From Agelas oroides (Eukaryota; Porifera; Demospongiae; Agelasida; Agelasidae): a stretch of DNA of 64,000 bases. How positions within the stretch are numbered: position 1 is the stretch's first letter; every line of letters begins with the position of its first letter. Below are positions 32,155 to 46,789 of the stretch, piece by piece. The stretch spans positions 5,436,655 to 5,500,654 of the forward strand of contig OX422184.1 in the NCBI GenBank assembly GCA_949130485.1. Direction: 5' to 3'. Below the pieces are notes generated by a model, which was not told where the DNA came from, did not search any database, and was given only the letters and a program-made list of their open reading frames with translations. The position numbers and the translations under genes are program-made.

Positions 32155-32485
32155 GTCTTGCAAGATCCTGGAGAGAATCTTATCAAGAATCTTTCAAGAA
32201 TCTTTCAAGATTTTTGAACATTTCTTACATGATTCTTTCAAGAATCTCACATGATTCTCTCAAGAATCTAACAAGATTCTCTCAAGAATCTCACAAGATT
32301 CTCTCGAGAATCTTACTTGATTTTCAAGAATCTCACAAGATTCTCTCGAGAATCTTACTTGATTTTCAAGAATCTCACAAGAATCTTACTTGATTTTCAA
32401 GAATCTCACAAGAATCTTACTTGATTTTCAAGAATCTCACAAGAATCTTACTTGATGTTTCAAGAATCTTACAAGATTCTTGAAA
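32155..32485 (+). repeat. Satellite rich in TTCAAGAATC/AAGATTC
   Basis: About 330 bp of imperfect repeats of TTTCAAGAATCTCACAAGA and TTCTCTCGAGAATCTTACTTG. TTCnnGAA (TTCAAGAA) occurs many times, the spacing recognised by heat-shock factor dimers. Function as a regulatory array is inference; it may be plain satellite. Confidence 0.85.
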
Positions 32486-32620
32486 ACTCAACTGCTGTCA
32501 GGTACTGGAAATTTAAATACTGAAAGGGTACTTCTGTTAAAACGATAAGTAAATGCATGAGTACAAGTTAGGGCAAGAAATACACAAAAAGTAACAGTAA
32601 GTGTAAATGTATAATAACTA

Positions 32621-33807
32621 CTACTCAGTATCGTTCTTTGCAGAATCTCTGCATTTTTGATTTAAGTTCTTAATGAGTTCTTTGTGATTGTGGTCAGGAA
32701 ATCTTCGGGCGACACAAGCTACAGATAGAAAGTACAAGTAATATGCGTGTAAACACGTGGAACACACAAATAGTACTGCTAATTGCTATTGCTGTTGTAT
32801 ATGTCTACCATTGAGGGTGTCCACAAAGCAAAATCGAACATTATATTCCGTTGTGTATTTACTGTATGTAACACACTCGATTACAATTTTGAAGTCAAAC
32901 GAAGAAGAGCCACATAGAGTTGCTCCATTCTGGCTAGCATAAAGTTCACAAACCCCACACCTTATGGCTCACAGGTCTAGCTTACACTCATACACCATGC
33001 AATTATTAACCAGAGTCAACGGTATTGCTGGGGCAAATTGAAACATAAGGAGTATCACCCTGGCAAAGAATTGTGTTAGCGTTTAGTTCACAACTTACTT
33101 AGAAGCAGTTCCACCTTCTTTCTATCCAGTCCAGGTTTTTCGCTCTTTTTAGAATTAAAGAGCAACGACTGCTTCAACTCGTTTCTCGTAAATAAAATGT
33201 CCAGTAACATGCGGCCATATGCCAATTCATTTGCTGCATGTACTTTTAGGAGGTTGATTCCATTTACCTTCAGAAATAAACAGAATGAATACAATGGTTA
33301 TAAAGGCTATTCAGCAACAAATGTATGTGCATGGCCTTGTTCTCAGGTCCCACTCAACTTTTCATCCCTTAAGTATATGGAAAATTGAAAAAGGACCTGG
33401 AATATTTTATCATGGAGTGATTTAGAGTGTAGAAAGGATCTAATTGAGTGTTGGAAGATCATTGATGCGTTTACACCTGTAGTTGCACAATTGAAAGTAT
33501 ACTTCCTGGGAACGAGGCTAGTACATGCGCTTCCAGAACACCAACAAAAAGTTACACTGAACTTACAATAAAATCACTGGACTCTTCTTTTACTCGCATT
33601 TCTCCAGCCCCTTGAACAGTCTAAATGTAAACAAAGAGTGCAATAGTCCAAAGACAACCAAGCAAGCTTGACAAACAGAATTAAGATCATAAATAAGCAT
33701 ATTCACATTGATATGAATATGCTCTTGAACCTGGGCTCGCTATCACCCTGCACACTTGGATGAGGTGGGAAAATGTGAGACAAACCCATACTTACAAAGT
33801 GAGCAAG
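32621..33807 (-). CDS. Second BEN-domain gene, C-terminal exons
   Basis: Exons 33620-33567 (TVQGAGEMRVKEESSDFI), 33267-33099 (VNGINLLKVHAANELAYGRM, then LLDILFTRNELKQSLLF and KPGLDRKKVELLL) and 32718-32621 (CVARRFPDHNHKELIKNLNQ to KNDTE-stop) join in phase at good GT-AG sites. The last two exons form a BEN domain: the L-x-D-x-LF-x-x-x-EL helix, the DRKKV helix and the closing FP helix. A 12-nt microexon (33807-33796, LAHF) with both splice signals may precede them. The 5' exons are not found. It is not closely similar to the BEN protein at 12.9-15.0 kb. A hairpin-type MITE sits between the first two exons. Confidence 0.7.
33333..33521. repeat. MITE with CCTTGTTCTCAGG...CCTGGGAACGAGGCTA ends
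   Basis: Short insert in a BEN-gene intron whose ends are forms of the AGCCTCGTTCCCAGG module, with a further inner pair (AACTTTTCATCCCTTAAGTA on the left, AAGTATACTTCCTGG on the right). Confidence 0.55.
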
Positions 33808-34113
33808 CTGCAGCACTATAAAGAGGGACAGTCAGACTAGTGCAAGTAGCTAAGAAGCTACAACGAGTGCACGTGGAGGATGTGCACTGGCTATAGCTTC
33901 TAGCTTTTCGTTTTATAGCATGCAAACAATAACATAGCTATGAGAGGCTTGTCATAATTTCCACAAACAAATAGAGAAACGGCAGAATTAAGAGTTGGAC
34001 TGACAAGATGCATACTATAGGAAAAAAAATTTTGCTACAATAGCAACACTATTAAACATCATTCCTTCATGATTATATGGATGTAATTCAAAGCAATAGG
34101 GGAAAAAAAAAAA

Positions 34114-34186
34114 TCCTAGGCAGGGTTTGAAACCGTGCGTCATTGGATCAACAGTCCTAGACCTTAACAGCTACACCAGCCAGTCT
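34114..34186 (-). ncRNA. tRNA-derived SINE-like or tRNA pseudogene (Asn-type anticodon arm)
   Basis: On the minus strand: an A-box-like GGTGTAGCTGTTAAGG, an anticodon arm GGA-CTGTTGA-TCC with GTT in the loop, a B box GGTTTCAAACCC and a run of T just past CCTAGGA, a Pol III terminator. The 5' acceptor strand does not pair well with the 3' side, so a pseudogene or SINE head is more likely than a working tRNA. Confidence 0.5.
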
Positions 34187-34339
34187 AGCACTCCCCAAAA
34201 AAGTACAGTACATGTACAACACAACAAACATTAAACCCCCAAAATGCAGGTCATACATGAACTCATGAAACTCAGTCATGATCAGTTAGACCCAGCACGG
34301 AACTGGAAGGCAAGGTAAGAGGTGAAGGAACACTGTGGC

Positions 34340-34980
34340 TAAGTTTGTTTGAGTGTAGCTGCTCTGCTAGTGAAGTGTGTTATGGCAAAACAGGGAGCAG
34401 AATTGATCTCACCCTCACTTTTGGCAAATATCTCGAAACTCTCCAAGGAATGCCACGAGCGGTTTCGTTTAGACATGGGGGAGTGGACTGAGTCGAGCGA
34501 TGAAAGTTCTACAGAGAGTGAGACGCCTAAGCAAACTTAGCCACTTGCTAAGGACAGCAGTATCGGTGTTTTCAAGGAGATCCATGGGGACTTGCTTCTC
34601 GGATTCAATGCAATAATGAGCGCTTCGGCCATCTCGCCACGCAACAAAGTTCGACACAGCCCATTTTGTGCTTGTAGCGGTACTTTTGGGTACAAACTTT
34701 TCTGAAGAGTTGCTTCCTTTGCTTTGTCCACAAATCGCCATCGATTTTCCTTGCCTTCCTTTGGCAGACTCAACTTTTTCTTTGGTGGATTCGAGTTAGG
34801 CGCCTCACTCTCTGTATAACTTTCATCGCTCGAATCAGTCCACTCCCCCGTGTCTAAACGAAACCGCTCATGGCAGTCCTTAGAGCATTTCGGAATATTT
34901 GCCAAAAGTGAGGGCGACATCAATTCTACTCCCCGTTTCGCCATAACACTAGCAGAGCAGCTACACTCGAGCAGCGAGCA
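34340..34980. repeat. Fold-back pair flanking the Crypton/QRICH1-like fragment
   Basis: Plus-strand 34345-34560 and minus-strand 34975-34780 encode the same peptide start (SPSLLANI, CHERFRLD, GEWT-SSDES), about 90% alike. The minus copy runs on into the inverted partial copy, giving a long imperfect palindrome. Confidence 0.8.
34469..34944 (-). pseudogene. QRICH1/ZMYM-type (Crypton-derived KRIME) N-terminal fragment
   Basis: MAKRGVELMSPSLLANIPK is followed by an acidic Ser-rich stretch, then RWRFVDKAKEATLQKSL and, one frame over, STATSTKWAVSNFVAWRDG and VPMDLLENTDTAVLSKWLSL. This order is the N-terminal part of the domain found in QRICH1-like and Crypton tyrosine-recombinase-derived proteins. 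One base is missing in the LVPKST region, which breaks the frame. The sequence ends at the fold-back junction, so the catalytic part is absent. Dead fragment. Confidence 0.7.
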
Positions 34981-35103
34981 GCGAGCACCCAGTTCAAATT
35001 CGAAAATACGGCAATGCGCGAATGGAGTATACGGACAGTAATGACGTCATTTCCGTGTTGCCAAAACAACCACCTAGCAACAAGCTATAAATCTGTTAAA
35101 TCA

Positions 35104-35212
35104 CCCTCCCACTCGGGATGTTGCGGTTTATAAGCCCTCCCCCTCGGGCGCTACGCGCCCTTGGGTGTCGGGCTTATAAACCGGCAACATCCCTCGTGAG
35201 GGTGATTTAACT
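35104..35212. repeat. Long hairpin MITE (about 45-bp arms)
   Basis: AATCACCCTCCCACTCGGGATGTTG and GGTTTATAAGCCC pair with GGGCTTATAAACCGG and CAACATCCCTCGTGAGGGTG, with a GC-rich loop centred on GGGCGCTACGCGCCC. Confidence 0.9.
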
Positions 35213-35480
35213 AATACATGTCTATAATTGGATTATATTTCTATTTCCTGTAAGAGTTACTTAAATTTCTGTGTTGTGTATGCATAGTTCAGTTCACTGT
35301 AAAGTCCTTCTATGAAGTTGTTTCTAAGTCCGAGATGGTGTTATTCGAAGTTCTCCTAGAGAATAAGAGAATAAAACATAACTGTGTCCTCCAAGACTAA
35401 CAAAGTGATTCACATTAAAGAAGGGGACATTGAAAGTGGGGAGTGGTTGTGCGCTGCACGAGGATATGAGATGACAGCTA
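35213..35480. other. Gene-free stretch
   Basis: No exon or repeat boundary recognised. Confidence 0.4.
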
Positions 35481-35489
35481 CAGTTCTAA

Positions 35490-35641
35490 CACCAAGGGCA
35501 ACCAGTACAGTGCATAAACAAAAACTAGAGAAGTAACAAACACCGAGGGCAACCACTACGGTGCATAAACAAAAACTAGACAAACACAAACACAGAGGGC
35601 AACCACTACGGTGCATGAACAAGCAAGAAAACAACAAACAC
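35490..35641 (+). repeat. About 50-bp tandem repeat, 3 units
   Basis: Units share GGGCAACCA-TAC-GTGCAT and AACAAAAACTAGA. They lie directly beside the RING-like block. Confidence 0.8.
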
Positions 35642-35689
35642 TATGATAACTAGTAGGTTCCTCTGCCATCGTATTTGATTCAGTGTCAT

Positions 35690-36064
35690 TTCCCTCAAGA
35701 AAAATGCACTCCGCAGCATCCATAAGGTCATGATTAATTTCCCATCTGTGTTGAATAACCATGCACAGACACACTGCCGACGCTGAAAAAGTTGATCATG
35801 GCATGTTTCATGTCAGTCTGCGAAGCAGCAGGGTGTTCTAAGTGCCATGTGGTATGCCTCATCTGCTGTGGCGTCAGGAAGGGTGATTTCTTTGTTGCAT
35901 ACCACACATGCCAACACCTAAGTGTATGTTGCAGTGGCAGCATACATCCAGCACGCTGCGACCGATGTGTTCATCACACCCACAACATGGCGTTGCACAC
36001 AACTCCGGCCTCTTTAACGATGTCCTCCCCCTCACCAGCATCCAGTCGCATTTGGCACACTTGT
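35690..36064 (-). pseudogene. RING-like family, copy 2a (partial tandem duplicate)
   Basis: Shares with copy 2b the DLMDAAECIF segment, the CHVALTT-like region (here frame-broken) and the HPAASQTDMKHAMIN stretch, then KSPFLTPQ-type readings of the CNKEIAPP region. Several frame changes. It sits immediately next to copy 2b, so a local tandem duplication is likely. Confidence 0.6.
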
Positions 36065-36072
36065 TCCCTTTG

Positions 36073-36790
36073 TCAGAAGTAGCCTTCCCTCCTCATAAAA
36101 ATGCACTCTGCAGCATCCATAAGGTCACGATTAATTTTCCTATTTGTGGTGAGTGCCACATGGCACAACACACTGCCGACGCTGAAAAAGTTGTTCTTGG
36201 CATGTTTCATGGCAGTTTGCAAAGCATCTAAGTGCCATACGGTCCCCCTCATCTGCTGTGACATCAGGAGGGGCGATTTCTTTGTTGCACACCACACATG
36301 CCAACACCTTTAAGTGTGTGTTGCAGTGGCGGCATATATCCAGCACGCTGCGACCAAGGTGTTCGTCACACCCATAACATGGCGTTGCACACAACTCTGG
36401 CCTCTTTAACGATGTCCTCCCCCTCACCAGCATCCAGTCGCATTTGGCACACTTGTTCCCTTTGTCAAAAGTAGCCTTCAAAAACCTGGAATGGGCCCTG
36501 TAGCTAGATCGAATCATGCCTCTCACAGCTCAAATTGGATTCACGTTATTGATCCCCAACCTGCTTGCCACCATTTCTAGAAATTGCTCGCAACTGACTA
36601 AACGAACCAGCAGAAATAGGCGTTTGTACAATGGAAGTACACTAAATCTGATGAGGTCCAGCAATAGGGTTATATCATTTTGAAATTCATTGGTCTGTGG
36701 TGGGTAAAACGTGGTATTGTCATGTGACCATTGTTTGTTCATTAAGAGGTACAAATAGGGTGTACACTGAAGGAACCCTCTCCCCAGCAC
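36073..36790 (-). pseudogene. RING-like family, copy 2b (longest)
   Basis: Reads across one stop: DITLLLDLIRFSVLPLYKRL, CEQFLEMVASRLGINNVNP, then RGMIRSSYRAHSRFLKATFD, CAKC, CATPCYGCDEHLGRSVLDIC, CRHCNTHLKVLACVVC, NKEIAPPD and CHETCQEQLFQRRQC. The Cys/His spacing suggests two zinc modules, the last like RING or treble-clef folds. A helical N-terminal region precedes them. The parent family is not identified. Stops and shifts mark it as a pseudogene. A near copy lies 11 kb right at 46.79-47.59 kb. Confidence 0.65.
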
Positions 36791-36989
36791 AAGTGACTCA
36801 TTTCCCCAGACAAAGAGTCACCTGCAGGAAAATGATGAGTACGTCAAGATTCACCCACTGTGCACACTTGAGCTTATCTATATTCGCAGCCTTTGACCTA
36901 AGAATCAATCCTGCCTACCATGGTACTTTTTTAGCCAAAGGTGCCAAGGTAAGACCTACTTGAGATAGCTAGGTAGGCTAGTTTACTAC

Positions 36990-37150
36990 TACGGTTTGAT
37001 AAGTTATACAATCTACCATGTGTCTTTGTAGGCATGATTAGTACCCTCCCACTGATGAACCAGTGCTTAAAATCAGTGATAATTAAGCACGTGCAAATGG
37101 CCGAACCCAGGCCCCTTAATCTCCTCCTGTTAGGGGCTGGGAACGAGGCT
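36990..37150. repeat. Right-end block of the AGCCTCG element family
   Basis: Contains CCCTCCCACTGATGAACCAG, ATAATTAAGCACGTGCAAAT, GGCCGAACCCAGGCC and GGGCTGGGAACGAGGCTT, matching 29660-29824 and 47750-47902. Confidence 0.75.
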
Positions 37151-37368
37151 TGAATGCAAAGCATGTTACTTTCTATTTAAAGCACAGCAATATCTCTCTA
37201 ATATAGTTTACTATGGTTTGATGCATCATACGAAATGGCCATAGGCCAAAACCATCCCCACGAAAGAGGCACATCATGTAGTAGAGTTCCTCTATGCACG
37301 TTGGCGTTTGACGTGATAAGGGAAGAGTTTGTGCAGGTGCTACATTCTGGGGGTAGCCATTGGCTTTG

Positions 37369-37690
37369 AGGTGATTTGCCTTATACCTGAACTTTGCTGC
37401 ATGACAGGCCTGACTGACATGGCACGAGCTGACTTTAAAGTCATGAAGGATATAGCCACACATGCTTGCATCAGTCCAAACCACAGACAACTAGTCTTTA
37501 AGAAGTTTCTGGAACGTGTCAACCAGTCTCCCAAGCATAGGAGGAGTTGGAATCTTGGGGCTTACAACTGGACATGCAGATGATCAACATCAAGGGGAGG
37601 AAGCTACCATTGGAGAAAATCTTCCACAACAAGACCATCATTGCCAATGAGGAGCAGACAGGGGGTGGGACGCAGTAAAAGAACACGTCA
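37369..37690 (+). pseudogene. Piwi fragment B (linker after PAZ)
   Basis: EVICLIPELCCMTGLTDMAR, FKVMKDIATHACISPNHRQL and FKKFLERVNQSPK are followed by a frame change, then the equivalents of LDMQMI-x-IKGRKLPLEKIF and NKTIIANEE. This is the region between PAZ and MID in Piwi-clade Argonautes (cf. LPEL-x-x-MTG). No MID or PIWI domain follows here. Confidence 0.75.
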
Positions 37691-37699
37691 TCTTAAACT

Positions 37700-39760
37700 A
37701 TAAAATAAAAATAAAATATGTGTTTTATAAGTGTCTTATAGTCGTCCAGCTAATACATTTACTTTAGGATGGGTTGAAAATGCTCTTCGGTAGTTGTGGC
37801 ACTGTGTATCTAACTCGAACGCAGGATCAAAGTTGGTCTATGGGTGAGCTATGTAAAACTAACGTATGTATGACGAATGTTATCAAGAATCCTAGATTGG
37901 ACATATTGCTAGTAAGCAGAGCCCTCATACCTGATGTACAGTCCAAGCTTTACCATCATTTCAGGAGGCATTATCAACACCAAGTTCAGGGAGATTGCTA
38001 CAGCTGTGGCACACATCACTATCACCATGCATACTGTAAAGCAATTTTCAGATCTGTGCATTTTCTTTTGAGTTTTTAAACTTATGCAGTGGTATTGCAC
38101 AGACTTTGTTATGCCCTTTTTTATGTTCTTTCATGTTTACATGCTTGTAAAATTATTGGTAATATTCGTGAAAAGCGATCTTTGAAGATTTCGTTGAAAT
38201 AATTTCGCGAATTCGCTGCACGCGCACACCGCAGGCCGCGTGTCAAACGTTTTTGTTGAAATATTTTCGCGAATGGTTGAAAATTCACGAATTTCGCGAA
38301 ATTAAAGACCCGCGAAAATTTAGCGCTATACGGTAGTTTCTAATATAGGCACCCCCCAAAATTAATTTCAGCACTGGAAGGCGCTTCTTATTAGAATGGA
38401 AAAAATTATGCAATGGTCAAAGGGTGCTTTAATTGGAGTGGTGCCTAGCACATGTATTGGAACGAAAAGGACGTGTGAAGTTGCTGATTGGAGTTGTCAA
38501 TGGCAGGCTCTGAAGGTGAGTGGAACCTTTTGTGCGTGGTGAGGGGCTACGACGTCTACAAAGACGTGCATGTGGGATCCGTATCTGTCACAAAAACTTC
38601 AACTGCCGCTGGATGTTCTTTCGCGGAAATTCTGCGAAAGAACACACGAAAGAACATCCAACGGCATAATGCCAAACTTCCAGTTTCAGTGGGATGAACT
38701 CCGTGGTGTCTAGTGTATGCTGCATTTGTTTCGCAGTGTATTGTTATTGAATGGACTTGGCACTCATAGCTTCCTCGCCATCAGCAGGTGCCACCTGGAC
38801 ATTCTCCTTGTCAGCCTGTGCCTGGCCACTGCTTTCCAGCGGGCGCTTTCTAGATCTCCCTACAGGTCTCTTGACCGTATTCTTCCCACGTTCCGTGGAC
38901 CTGAAGTAAGCAGCGATGTAGCCCTCTGTACTAACACGGCTAAACTAGTCTGTCATGGACGCCATCTCGCTCGTGCTCACGTGTAGGTGGACGTGTGAAT
39001 TTCGTTCTAACAATTTAGGTGCTGCTTAAAATTAATTCCAAGGCCCATTGGCACTTACATTTGGAACGGAAAAAATTACGATATGCCCCAGGGGGCTTCT
39101 ATATTAGAATGCTACCATATTGCATAGTCGGCACTTTTGGTCTCGTGCGCATGTGACGGGATCACGTTCCGCGTGGTTTCATTCTGCAATCTGATTGGCT
39201 CCTCAAAATTTTGAGAGGTAATGGCCGACAGAAAATACACGGAAGCGCTACCAGACCCCTTCCCCGATTTTTCGGGCGGGGCCTAGGGATGAGGCTAGGC
39301 TCACCCTAGGATGATGCAGCATCCCCCTAAGTAGGGAATGTCTGGTAAGAGTAGTTCCACTGTATAACCATTAACTCCTATACTGTCTTACGCGACGTGA
39401 TGTCAGAGGCAGGAACAATCCATTGTCATCCAGTATGCAATTTAGTACTGCCTCCAACTGGTCAACTCGACTCTCATGAACCTCGGGTAGTTTGTCAGTA
39501 ACACTCCCAGTACACCTTGCAAGAGAAAGAGCAAATACCTGCTTGTAACAGAGGAAATGTTACAACCCAAGATGTGAAATAAAGGATTCATAAAATAATA
39601 CACAGGCTAGGGGAAGCTGTGGACATCTGAATGGTGCACCTACGCCAGGAATCAAACTTTCATACAACAACAAGCGTGGGAAAGTGGTGCTAAATGTCAA
39701 AACCAGGGTTTCATACGGAGGGTGGGGGGGTGCACTGGGATTTCTCACCCCCAAGTCAGA
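37700..39760. other. Mostly gene-free, with TTCGCGAA-rich repeat and hairpins
   Basis: 38170-38340 has many TTCGCGAA/AATTTCGCGAA motifs in both orientations, ending AGCGCTATACGGTA; a relative is near 40005-40100. 38610-38665 is a hairpin (CTGGATGTTCTTTCGC and GAAAGAACATCCAACG). 39250-39292 carries a GGCCTAGGGATGAGGCTA module. Open frames of 60-100 residues lack domains. Confidence 0.5.
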
Positions 39761-39763
39761 GTT

Positions 39764-39782
39764 CCCCCCCCCCCCCCCCCCC
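39764..39782 (+). repeat. Poly-C run, 19 C
   Basis: Uninterrupted 19-base C homopolymer next to G-rich sequence (GGTGGGGGGG). Length is prone to assembly error. Confidence 0.9.
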
Positions 39783-40438
39783 AAAGAAATTTGACAACAT
39801 TGGTGATGTCATAATTGCCTCAACAGGTACAATAGGGTATACAACACAATAGCAATGTACAGCATAATTAAAGGCTTAATGTATTATTATCAGGAGACCT
39901 AAAATCTTGGGGGGTGCGCATGCGACCTTTGCATATGTCTACATTAAGCATTGTAAATACGCGTGTGTCTGTCTGTTTGCTTGCGGCCACTTACTGAACA
40001 TACCGTACAGCGCTTTATTTTCGTGGGTGGAAATTTTTTGTGAAAAGCTCAAGGCCTTCGGAATTAAATTTTCGTGGTTCTAAATTTCGTGACCCTGATG
40101 CGCGGATTCAATATTGCGTGTGACGAAATACCGACGAGGGAGTTTCAATGTCTAGTTGTGCATGACTCACAGGCTACCATGTCTATAAACACATCTTGGA
40201 AGGCCAGTGTTGGAGAAGAATTACTGTACCACAAGGATGGTAATCATACTTCCGTACCTAGCTACTTGCGCCTTCACCGCGGTAGATGAGAGCACCCTTC
40301 TTCTTTCGCCTGTGTCTCTTCAGTTTATTAAATCTCAACTGCAACACGAGGGACTACTTGTAACAGACGTTCCTGTGGATCGACAACATTGCCAACGGGT
40401 GGGATGCAGGAGGCAAAAGAGAGCCGCACTTAGATAAG

Positions 40439-41640
40439 AAAAGTCACAACTGCAATGTCCAGAAGCACTATAGTGACGTGGAGGACTACAATATAGTTTG
40501 AAGAGAGAGAGATTTGCATTGAGCAGTTGTTAACACACAAGTGAGAACGTTCCTTGATTTTTTTTTCCAACCATTAGCATACGAGTGCAGAAGGTCCCTC
40601 GTATCCCCTCAGTGATTTCTACAAGGACACTTGTTCACCAGAGGTGAAGTTGGCAGCTAGTGGTATGATGTGTCCAGTCTCCTGACTGAACTTTTGATTT
40701 TGTTTTCAGGAACAATATAATAAATTTTTATATTAATATGTGAGAAGCTTTTGAGCTGGTTTGCGTCAATCCATATCAGTTAACTTCATGGATGGATTGG
40801 GAGGAGTATAGCAACAGTTTGATGGATGCACACACGATTGCCTATGGAGTTCTTCTAGTGTGACATGTACTTGAGGTACAAGAGTTCTTTAGCACTTTCT
40901 CTGTAAAGCAACCATTAGCATACGAGTGCAGAAGGTCCCTCATATCCCCTCAGTAATTTCTACAAGGACACTTGTTCACCAGAGGTGAAGTTGGCAGCCA
41001 GTAGCATTGATCTTGGTTCTGGATGCCTTGGCATGTAAGTATTCTTTGCAACATGTATTGGCAGATAGTGAGTACACAATGTGCTCTTACCTACCTGCTA
41101 AATTTGGCACGGAGGGAAAGTGGCTGGCTTTTGCTGTGCTCATAACATGTGGCTGGTAGCTTGCAGCATCTTGCATGTGTCAGTTATACTCACAACCTTG
41201 GCTAGCTGTTTGATGCACTTTGTAGTTGGTCATACTGAGTAATGTGAAGACAGCAACACTATGAATGGTCACTACGCTAAACTAAAGGCTTCACTTGCGA
41301 AAAAACACTTAGTTCTTTGCTGGGAATGTTAAGTTCTCATCCTCCTCCTTACCGGAGAGGAGGATGGAGATGTTCTCATCCTCCTCTCGGTCCTCCTCTT
41401 GAGTCAGACAAGGCTTCTTGTGCTGTTTGCTGCCAGCTGACTCATATGCAGCCCTTTAAAGTGATTCAAGCGTACAGTGCTTGGTGTGGACACCATGGAT
41501 TTTATTTTACACTGCATTGAAGTGCTCAAGTGGCAGAGGCAGATTGGCCACAATATTATACCTGGGCAGTAGAAATCAAAGCATATGTGCAACAGTGAGG
41601 AAGTTTTGGATGAAGTTTGATTTCATTAGTACTAGGGTAT
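40439..41640. repeat. Repeat R2, long copy with two core units
   Basis: Core units begin at about 40571 and 40911. The leader and the 40990-41640 tail match 10618-10740 and 19150-19620. A small hairpin (CATCCTCCTCCTTACCGG and GGAGAGGAGGATG) interrupts it at 41337-41372. Confidence 0.85.
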
Positions 41641-41761
41641 GTACTTTTATTATCTTCAAGTACAAGGCATTCTGTAGTATGGAAATTTCATTATTGAATC
41701 AGTTTTACTTATATGTAGCACTTATTTTTCAAAGTAAAAGGAAAGTACACTAAAACAATGA

Positions 41762-43050
<1,289 letters not shown>

Positions 43051-43259
43051 ACTACACCTTGTCAGTATGCTCATAAGCTGGCGTTAGTTGGCCAAAGCCT
43101 TCACCGGGATCCTTCCCTGGACCGGACTGTGGAGCAGTGGATTATAACAGGTGATATACCCCCATTGTGTAAAAATTGTCAAATATTTGGACATAATACC
43201 TATCAGTACTTAGGAGTATGAACGTGACGTATACGTACTTTGCTATGTAGATTGTTTAC

Positions 43260-45303
<2,044 letters not shown>

Positions 45304-45514
45304 ACGGACCTGGGACTATCCGAGTGCCTGGCCCTTGTCAATATGTTCATAAGCTGGCATTACTTGGCCAAAGCCTTCACCGGGATCCTTCCCTGGACCC
45401 GTCCGACAGACTGTGGAGCAGTGGAGTATAACAGGTGATATACCCCTGTTCTGTACAAAATCGTCAAATAATTGGACATAATACTTATACTAGGAGTATA
45501 AACGTGACATAACT

Positions 45515-45780
45515 TTGCTGTGTAGATTGTTTACCAACGTGATGCTGTGTGCAGACATTTCTCACAAGATCCTCCTCACGGACATGGTTAACGATTACCT
45601 GAGAGATCTTTATTATCGTAAGGTGTGTATGGTTCCGAAATTAGTGGTGAACCAGCTAAAGAAGAGGGAGAAAGAGAAAGAGGGGGAGTCATTAGCATAA
45701 TTGTTCTACGATTAAGTTCACAAGGTACAACAAGATGACGTATCGAATTGACCACCTAGACTGAAAAAAGCCCATGATGC
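45515..45780 (+). pseudogene. Piwi PAZ-domain fragment E
   Basis: LCADISHKILLTDMVNDYLR corresponds to the ADVSHKV segment that opens the Piwi PAZ domain. KKREKEKEGESLA and FTRYNKMTYRIDHLD follow across frames. The second half is shared with fragment A at 25.5 kb. It then runs into spacer R5 instead of the rest of Piwi. Confidence 0.7.
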
Positions 45781-45929
45781 ACCTTCACTGCTTTTGATGG
45801 AGAGATTTCTTTTATGGGATAGTATCACAAGGTGCAGGGCACCAAAATTTTAGATCTAGACCAGCCATTGCTGTTGAGCCATAAATGAAGCCTTTTACAA
45901 TCTGCCTCAGCTTCCCAGCAAATGTTATA

Positions 45930-46150
45930 ATCACTTTCTAATCTAACTACGTAGGTAATGGTTCTCACGTATAAATTTGAGGAGTGCATGATATCCCAGG
46001 GCATTTTCTAGCCTGGATAGCAAGGTATACCCAGGTATGTTCTCGGCAGAGTGTGAGCATGCGAGGATGGGTTGGAACATTGAAAGAGTCATATAATCCA
46101 TTAGAGTATAGGAGTGACCCAACGGATGGAACACAGATTAATGTGATCAG
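45930..46150. repeat. Spacer repeat R5, copy 2
   Basis: Matches 25790-26110 and 54690-55010 (CAATCACTTTCTAATC-type start, CCAGGTATGTTCTCGGCAG, GAGTGACCCAACGG). No guanidino-kinase piece follows here. Confidence 0.8.
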
Positions 46151-46789
46151 CACGCTGGTAGCATTTGTGCACCACTGAGAGTGCGTGTGTTATTACAATA
46201 TGCAAGAATATAAGTGAACATGTTAGTGCAAAACCCAACTTGTTGCTTATATCACTATATTTATGCAGCAGGTAGGTAGACCTCGCAAGGTAGGCTTTGA
46301 ACACTTTCATCTTACTGACTACAAGAGCAACAGTGTGACATGAAGTCTTAGACTGTGGACATGTGAAGATGTGCTCTATTTTAACACCACCTTCTTCCTC
46401 CCTTTGCAATAAAAATGACAATGCACTTTGGTATAAGACCAGACTCTGTAGATGGTACTAGTAATAATCAACCTGCCTTCCTCCCTTGTATCACTGATGG
46501 TACAACGTTTTGAGCCGCTGTCAATCCCAGTACTGTATGAACTACACCGTCCTCTCCCAGTATTATTGGAGCTCTAGCGTCTTTCCCTTTTTTTTTTTTA
46601 GGTGCTTTCTCTTGGTCTTTTGCTTCTAACTTTTTTTGGTTTTACTGGAGGTGACACCATCTCCAAGCTGCATGAAGGAGACACCCACCATGCACGAACT
46701 TAAACCTTTAGAGGAGATAGGAATATAAATATCATAATGCTGCATTATTTTGTGTGTAGTTTAGTAATGTGTTTGAATTTTCCATTGCG
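46151..46789. other. Gene-free stretch
   Basis: Minus-strand frame 46421-46101 has no domain. A poly-T run lies near 46590 and a CTTTTGCTTCTAACTTTTTT tract follows. Confidence 0.4.

Noticed and set aside
32091..32393. 100-residue ORF of FLNISYMILSRIS-type repeats
   Set aside because: Translation of the AAGAATC satellite; no independent coding evidence.
34114..34186. Functional tRNA-Asn
   Set aside because: A and B boxes and anticodon arm are plausible but the acceptor stem does not pair, so only tRNA-like/SINE is supported.
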